This document shows positions 59,166 through 64,000 of a stretch of DNA of 64,000 bases, in pieces (the first letter of the stretch is position 1; each line of letters starts with the position of its first letter). Below the pieces are notes generated by a model. That model saw only the letters and a list, made by a program, of their open reading frames with translations, searched no databases and had not been told where the DNA came from. The position numbers and the translations under genes are program-made. Source of the stretch: Sphaerisporangium flaviroseum (lineage in GTDB: Bacteria; Actinomycetota; Actinomycetes; Streptosporangiales; Streptosporangiaceae); assembly GCF_039537005.1 (NCBI RefSeq), contig NZ_BAAAZR010000006.1, forward strand, positions 124,001 through 188,000, read 5' to 3'.

Positions 59166-61207
59166 GCGGCCCGGTCCTGGAGGTGCGCGACCTGGAGGTC
59201 CGCTTCGGCGACGTCCGGGCGGTGCGCGAGGTCGGTTACGCCGTCGAGGCCGGCGAGGTGCTCGGCATCGTGGGCGAGTCCGGTGCGGGCAAGTCGGTGG
59301 CCTCCCTGGCCGTGATGGGCCTGCTGCCACGGCACGCCAAGGTGGCGGGCTCGGTCCTGCTGCACGGGACGGAACTTCTCGGCGCGCCCGAGAAGGACCT
59401 CGCGGCCTTCCGCGGCAAGTCGATCTCGATGGTCTTCCAGGACCCGCTCTCGGCGATGACCCCCGTCTACCGCGTGGGGGCCCAGATCGCCGAGGCCGTG
59501 CGCATCCACCAGAAGGTGAGCAGGGAGCGTGCGGCGGAGCGTGCGGTGGAGCTGCTCGACCTGGTCGGCATCCCGAACCCGCGCCAGCGGGCGAGGGCGT
59601 TCCCCCACGAGTTCTCCGGGGGCATGCGGCAGCGCACGATGATCGCCATGGCGATCGCCAACGACCCCGACGTCATCATCTGCGACGAGCCGACCACGGC
59701 TCTCGACGTCACCATCCAGGCACAGGTCCTCGAAGTGCTCAAGAAGGCGCAGCGCGAGACCGGCGCGGCCATCGTGCTGATCACCCACGACCTCGGAGTG
59801 GTCGCGGGCTTCGCCGACCGCGTGCTCGTCATGTACGCCGGGCGCGAGGTGGAGGTCGGCACGGTTCGCGAGGTGTACCACCGCTCCCGCATGCCGTACA
59901 CCATCGGCCTGCTCGGATCGGTGCCCCGCGTCGACGCGGGCAAGGAGCTGCCGCTCGTGCCGATCGTGGGCAGCCCGCCGTCCCCGGCCGCCCTGCCGCC
60001 CGGCTGCCCCTTCGAGCCCCGCTGCCCGATGGCCGTCGCCGAGTGCGGCCTGGCCGAGCCACCTCTGGTGGAGGTGGCCCCGGGTCACCAGGCGGCCTGC
60101 CTTCGCGCGCACGAGATCGGCCAGGCGGAGGTGAGCCCGGCCGGGGGTGAGGACACCATCCCCGCCGCGCCCCCTCCCGTTCCCGAACGGCCGCCGCGCG
60201 AGCGGCGCCCCGTGGTCCTGGAGGTCGAGGGCCTGGTGAAACACCATCCCCTGATGAAGGGGGCGGTCTTCAGGCGCCGGGTCGGCACGGTCCACGCCGT
60301 CGACGGCATCGGCTTCCAGATCCGTGAGGGGGAGACGCTCGGCCTGGTGGGGGAGTCCGGCTGCGGCAAGACCACGGCGCTCATGGAGATCCTCGAGCTC
60401 ACCCGGCCTGAGCGTGGCCGCGTCGTCGTGTTCGGGCATGACACCGCCACCCTGGCGCCCCGCGAGCGCATGGCCGTCCGGCGGCACCTGCAGGTCGTCT
60501 TCCAGGACCCGCTCGCCTCGCTCGACCCCCGCATGACCGTGCACGACATCGTCGGCGAGCCGCTGACCGCCCACGGGCTGAAGGACACCGGCCCGCGCGT
60601 GCGCCGGCTGCTCGGGCTCGTCGGGCTGGATCCGGCGGACGCCGGGCGCTACCCCCAGGACTTCTCCGGCGGCCAGCGTCAGCGCATCGCCATCGCCCGG
60701 GCGCTCGCCCTCGAACCCCGGCTGATCGTGCTCGACGAGCCGGTGTCCGCGCTGGACGTGTCGATCCGGGCCGGGGTGATCAACCTGTTGGAGGACCTGG
60801 GGCGCCGCCTCGGCCTGTCGTACCTCTTCGTGGCCCATGATCTCGCGGTCGTCCGGCACATCGCCGACCGCGTGGCGGTGATGTACCTCGGCAGGATCGC
60901 CGAGATCGGCCGGGTGGACAAGGTGTACGGGGGCCCGATGCATCCCTACACCCAGGCCCTGCTGTCGGCCGTTCCGATCCCCGACCCCGACAAGGAGCGG
61001 GAGCGCCGCCGCGTCCTGCTGGAGGGCGACCTCCCCAGCCCCGCGAGCCCTCCTTCGGGCTGCCGGTTCCGCACCCGGTGCCCGAAGTTCACGGTCCTCA
61101 CGGACCCGCAGCGGGTGCGCTGCGTCGAGGAGGAGCCCGAGGTCCGCCCGCTGGCGGACGACCACGGGGCCTCCTGCCACTACGCGGAGAAGCTCGACGT
61201 CGTCTAG
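59162..61207 (+). CDS. Fused DppD-DppF ATPase of the peptide transporter
   Basis: A 681-residue protein with two complete ABC ATPase domains in one chain. First half: Walker A GESGAGKS, signature FSGGMRQR, Walker B VIICDEPTT. Second half: GESGCGKT, FSGGQRQR, LIVLDEPVS. Each half ends with the oligopeptide-type C-terminal extension with paired cysteines (CPFEPRCPM, CRFRTRCPK). The two are usually separate genes; the fusion occurs in other actinomycetes. Confidence 0.93.
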   Translation: MSGPVLEVRDLEVRFGDVRAVREVGYAVEAGEVLGIVGESGAGKSVASLAVMGLLPRHAKVAGSVLLHGTELLGAPEKDLAAFRGKSISMVFQDPLSAMTPVYRVGAQIAEAVRIHQKVSRERAAERAVELLDLVGIPNPRQRARAFPHEFSGGMRQRTMIAMAIANDPDVIICDEPTTALDVTIQAQVLEVLKKAQRETGAAIVLITHDLGVVAGFADRVLVMYAGREVEVGTVREVYHRSRMPYTIGLLGSVPRVDAGKELPLVPIVGSPPSPAALPPGCPFEPRCPMAVAECGLAEPPLVEVAPGHQAACLRAHEIGQAEVSPAGGEDTIPAAPPPVPERPPRERRPVVLEVEGLVKHHPLMKGAVFRRRVGTVHAVDGIGFQIREGETLGLVGESGCGKTTALMEILELTRPERGRVVVFGHDTATLAPRERMAVRRHLQVVFQDPLASLDPRMTVHDIVGEPLTAHGLKDTGPRVRRLLGLVGLDPADAGRYPQDFSGGQRQRIAIARALALEPRLIVLDEPVSALDVSIRAGVINLLEDLGRRLGLSYLFVAHDLAVVRHIADRVAVMYLGRIAEIGRVDKVYGGPMHPYTQALLSAVPIPDPDKERERRRVLLEGDLPSPASPPSGCRFRTRCPKFTVLTDPQRVRCVEEEPEVRPLADDHGASCHYAEKLDVV

Positions 61208-61216
61208 AAGGCGTCA

Positions 61217-61239
61217 TCGGACAGATACCTATATATAGG
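61217..61239. promoter_or_regulatory. Motif and palindrome before the peptide-binding gene
   Basis: TCGGACAGATACCTATA (61217-61233) is the reverse complement of TATAGGTATCTGTCCGA, which matches 52536-52552 in 16 of 17 positions. CCTATATATAGG (61228-61239) is a perfect palindrome overlapping it. Only 40 nt separate the ATPase and binding-protein genes, so this is either an internal promoter with operator or an mRNA element. Confidence 0.5.
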
Positions 61240-61247
61240 GAGGAAAC

Positions 61248-63032
61248 GTGACCGTACTCCGGAGGGGCAGGCCCGGCGTGGGGGAGCCGCGCCCGATCGC
61301 CGGCGCACCCTCGCCGGTGAGTGCCCTCGCCGGCGCGGGTGCACGACCGCCGGTGGCCCTCGCGCTCGCCGTCACCATGGCGCTGGCCCTGACATCCTGC
61401 GGGAGCGGCCGAAGCGGCGACCCGTCGAGCAAGAAGGCCTCGGCCGTCAAGGCCTTCGACATCAACCCGATGCCCCGCGACCGCGTCAAGGACGGCGGCA
61501 CGCTCCGGTGGGGGCTCACCGAGTTCCCGACGCAGTGGAACCTCAACCACGTCGACGGCAACCTCGCCGAGGTCAAGAAGATCGTCGACGCGCTGATGCC
61601 CGCGGCGTTCCGCTCCGACGAGAAGGCCTCGCCGACCCCGAACACCGACTACGTCACCGATGCCCGGGTGATCGCGACCAACCCTCGCCAGGTGGTGACC
61701 TACACCTTGAACCGCAAGGCCCGGTGGTCCGACGGCAAGCCGATCACCTGGCAGGACTACGAGGCCCAGTGGAAGGCGCTGAACGGCGCGAACCCCGACT
61801 TCCACGTCGCCGCGACCACCGGCTACCAGGACATCACGAGCGTGGTGCGCGGCAAGGACGACTACGAGGTGCTCGTGACCTTCCAGAGCCCTTTCTCCGA
61901 GTGGCAGTCGCTCTTCTGGCCGCTGTACCCCAAGTCGACCAACGCGACGCCCGACACCTTCAACACGAACTGGCTCAACAGGATCCCCGTGACGGCCGGC
62001 CCGTTCAAGTTCTCCGCGTTCGACCAGACCGGCAAGACGACGACGATCGTCCGCGACGACGCGTGGTGGGGTGCCAGGGCCAAGCTGGACAAGATCATTT
62101 ATCGCTCGCTGGCCACCGACGCGCTGGTGGGGGCCTTCACCAACGGTGAGCTGGACGTCTTCGACATCGGGCCCTCCGCGCCCGACTACGCAAGGGCCGG
62201 GAACGCCAGGGGCGCGGTGATCCGGCAGGCCGCGGGCCCCGACTTCCGGCACCTGACCTTCAACGACGAGAGTCCCGCGCTGTCCGACGTCAAGGTCCGC
62301 CAGGCGATCGCCCTCGGCATCGACCGGGAGGCGCTGACCCGGTCCGACCTCCAGGGGCTCAACTGGAACAGCACGCTGCTGAACAACCACTTCTTCATGA
62401 ACACCCAGGCCGGCTACCAGGACAACTCCGGGGAACTGGGGAAGTACGACCCGGCCAAGGCGCAGCGGATGCTCGACGCCGCGGGCTGGCGCCGGGCGAG
62501 CCCGACGCGCCACAAGGCCGGCAAGGAGCTCGACATCCGGTTCGTGATCCCGTCCGGGCTGCAGCTCAGCAAGTCGGAGGGCGAGCTCACGCAGGCCATG
62601 CTGCACCGCATCGGCGTCAAGGTGACGATCAAGTCCGTCCCGAGCGACGACTTCTTCTCCAAGTACGTCATCCCCGGCAACTTCGACATCGCGCCGTTCT
62701 CCTACATCGGCACCCCGTTCCCCATCTCCAGCAGCTACGGCACGTATGCCAACGGGGTGAAGGGGTCCGACGGCAAGGTCCAGTGGAACGCCAACTTCGG
62801 CAGGTCGGGCAGCCCACAGATCGACGCGGCGATGAAGAAGGCGTCGTCCGACCTCAACCTGGTACGGGCGCGCGACGACGCCAACGAGGCCGACAAGCTG
62901 ATCTGGCAGGAGGTCAACGTCCTGCCGCTCTACCAGCGCCCCCAGAACTGGGCTGTGCAGGCCGGCCTCGCCAACATCGGCGCCCCCGGCTTCTACACCC
63001 TGAGATACGCCGACATCGGTTTCACCGGCTGA
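61248..63032 (+). CDS. Peptide ABC transporter substrate-binding lipoprotein (family 5)
   Basis: A 594-residue SBP_bac_5 protein. A long positively charged leader precedes the hydrophobic core and a lipobox ending at Cys51 (ALTSC). The mature chain has DGGTLRWGLTEFPTQWNLNH and WSDGKPITWQDYEAQWKAL, both typical of the oligopeptide/dipeptide class. GTG 61248 is preceded by GGGAGGAAAC. Placing the binding-protein gene last in the operon is less common than first. Confidence 0.92.
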   Translation: MTVLRRGRPGVGEPRPIAGAPSPVSALAGAGARPPVALALAVTMALALTSCGSGRSGDPSSKKASAVKAFDINPMPRDRVKDGGTLRWGLTEFPTQWNLNHVDGNLAEVKKIVDALMPAAFRSDEKASPTPNTDYVTDARVIATNPRQVVTYTLNRKARWSDGKPITWQDYEAQWKALNGANPDFHVAATTGYQDITSVVRGKDDYEVLVTFQSPFSEWQSLFWPLYPKSTNATPDTFNTNWLNRIPVTAGPFKFSAFDQTGKTTTIVRDDAWWGARAKLDKIIYRSLATDALVGAFTNGELDVFDIGPSAPDYARAGNARGAVIRQAAGPDFRHLTFNDESPALSDVKVRQAIALGIDREALTRSDLQGLNWNSTLLNNHFFMNTQAGYQDNSGELGKYDPAKAQRMLDAAGWRRASPTRHKAGKELDIRFVIPSGLQLSKSEGELTQAMLHRIGVKVTIKSVPSDDFFSKYVIPGNFDIAPFSYIGTPFPISSSYGTYANGVKGSDGKVQWNANFGRSGSPQIDAAMKKASSDLNLVRARDDANEADKLIWQEVNVLPLYQRPQNWAVQAGLANIGAPGFYTLRYADIGFTG

Positions 63033-63089
63033 CCCGCCCGCGCGGCTCCCCCCCTCGGCGTCCTGCGACGTCCGGCGCGGCGCGGGAGG

Positions 63090-64000
63090 TCAGGCAGGGG
63101 GTTCGTCGGGGATGTCGGCGATGTCGTCGAGGGCGGCGGCAAGCTCGTCGGGGTGGTCGCCGATGCGTTCCGCGATCTCCATCAGCACGTGCAGCACGTC
63201 GTGCCGGTCGTGGCCGAGGTCCAGCAGGCGCTGTGCCGCCTCCCACAGCTCTTCGGGGTCGCCGTCCCACAACCGCTTGGCGATCTCTTCGTGCCAGGCC
63301 AGGTGCTCGGCGAAGTCGGGGCGGTCCCGCTCCGCCGCGTGGTCGATCTCCAGCAGGATCCGGCGGTCGGCGTCCTCGGCCGGATGGAGGGCCTCCAGAT
63401 CGATGTCGCCGTGCTTGCCTTCCAGGAAGGGGAACGCGAAGGCCCGCCGGGCCAGCGCCGACAGGTCGCCGTCGGGCAGCAGGCGCTCGACAAGGGAGCG
63501 GTCCAGGCCGAAGGTGGTCGGATCGCGGTAGGCCTCGGTGAAGCGACCCGTGGCCTCCCAGACCGCGTCCAGCGTCGCCCGGATGCCCTCCTCGGGCAGA
63601 CCGGTCTTCGGCGCGGCGAAACGCACCCACGACAGCAGGACGTGGGGCATGGCCTCCTGCTCGGCGGCATCGAGCAGGACCTTACGCGGCAGCCAGTCGA
63701 GCAGGAACGTCTCACACTTGGTGGGGCTGACCCGCAGCGGGCGGTTGAAGTCCTGATCGCAACCGTAGTCGATGATGTGATCGGCGCACCGCGACGCCGC
63801 CGAGGGGTCGGAGAGATGCTCGGCCGCGTCGGAGGCCAGGAACTCCGCGGCGAGCATCGCCCGCCGGTCGCGGCTGTACGGCGCTTCGCTGAAGAGCGGG
63901 GCGGGGCGCTTGCGGCCCGGCGGCAGCGCCTTGATCCGCGACCTGGCGAAGGCGTGGTAGGCGCTGTAGCTGTCGCTGACGAGCTTTGGGGACTTGCGGC
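63090..64000 (-). CDS. Hypothetical protein, C-terminal part
   Basis: The minus-strand frame is open from the right edge (KSPKLVSDSYSAYHAFAR) to a stop at 63090, giving over 300 residues; the start is outside the window. It is helical and acidic at the end (DDIADIPDEPPA), with Cys-containing segments near CADHIIDYGCDQ. I do not recognise a domain with certainty. It is convergent with the peptide-binding gene, 57 nt away. Confidence 0.75.
   Translation of the reverse strand, partial: RKSPKLVSDSYSAYHAFARSRIKALPPGRKRPAPLFSEAPYSRDRRAMLAAEFLASDAAEHLSDPSAASRCADHIIDYGCDQDFNRPLRVSPTKCETFLLDWLPRKVLLDAAEQEAMPHVLLSWVRFAAPKTGLPEEGIRATLDAVWEATGRFTEAYRDPTTFGLDRSLVERLLPDGDLSALARRAFAFPFLEGKHGDIDLEALHPAEDADRRILLEIDHAAERDRPDFAEHLAWHEEIAKRLWDGDPEELWEAAQRLLDLGHDRHDVLHVLMEIAERIGDHPDELAAALDDIADIPDEPPA

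Overview
The window is high-GC DNA from a filamentous actinomycete. The XRE/DUF397 pair, a SARP/AfsR-type regulator with a TTA second codon, many GTG/TTG starts and ATGA-coupled operons all point that way. A Streptosporangiales-like host is my guess; nothing here fixes the genus. There are no rRNA or tRNA genes, CRISPR arrays or insertion sequences that I can support.

Region 1 (1-21801) is a plant-polysaccharide locus. It holds a GH42 beta-galactosidase (cut by the left edge), a GH31 alpha-xylosidase, a CUT1 sugar ABC transporter, a secreted GH3 enzyme, a second LplABC-type transporter, a ROK (XylR-like) repressor, a cytoplasmic GH3 paralogue and a LacI repressor. Alpha-xylosidase plus beta-galactosidase plus beta-glucosidase is the exo-enzyme set needed for xyloglucan oligosaccharides. 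Three related XylR-type sites lie at the GH42/GH31 promoter and the lpl/ROK promoter. Two perfect 14-bp LacI-type palindromes precede the second GH3 gene. An XRE/DUF397 pair and small proteins sit in between (10243-12311).

Region 2 (about 23315-45812) is a biosynthetic gene cluster and the centre of interest. The first operon encodes the parts of the cupin/MetRS-type hydrazine-forming machinery: a lysine/ornithine N-hydroxylase, a free-standing cupin, an FAD amino-acid oxidase and a methionyl-tRNA-synthetase-like enzyme. Here the MetRS-like protein carries its own C-terminal phosphopantetheine carrier domain. It is followed by a TubC-Cy-A-PCP NRPS whose specificity code reads cysteine, an acyl-ACP ligase, an ACP, a GNAT acyltransferase, a C45 Ntn-hydrolase and a LuxR-like regulator. 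A second, opposite operon gives ACP, ketosynthase, chain-length-factor-like KS and ketoreductase. A third gives an EamA exporter, type II thioesterase, KAS III-like enzyme, a 757-residue haem-oxygenase-like diiron oxidase and an acyl-CoA dehydrogenase. The parts resemble triacsin-type hydrazinoacetyl logic joined to cysteine heterocyclisation. I infer a new N-N-bond-containing thiazoline/polyketide product; its structure cannot be read from the sequence.

Region 3 (45813-64000) holds a truncated ltrA remnant at the cluster edge, the SARP/NB-ARC regulator, a DoxX protein, a DHA2-type MFS exporter, a TPR membrane protein, a membrane-anchored double-AAA protein, a complete Dpp/Opp-type peptide ABC transporter with fused ATPases, and a hypothetical gene cut by the right edge.
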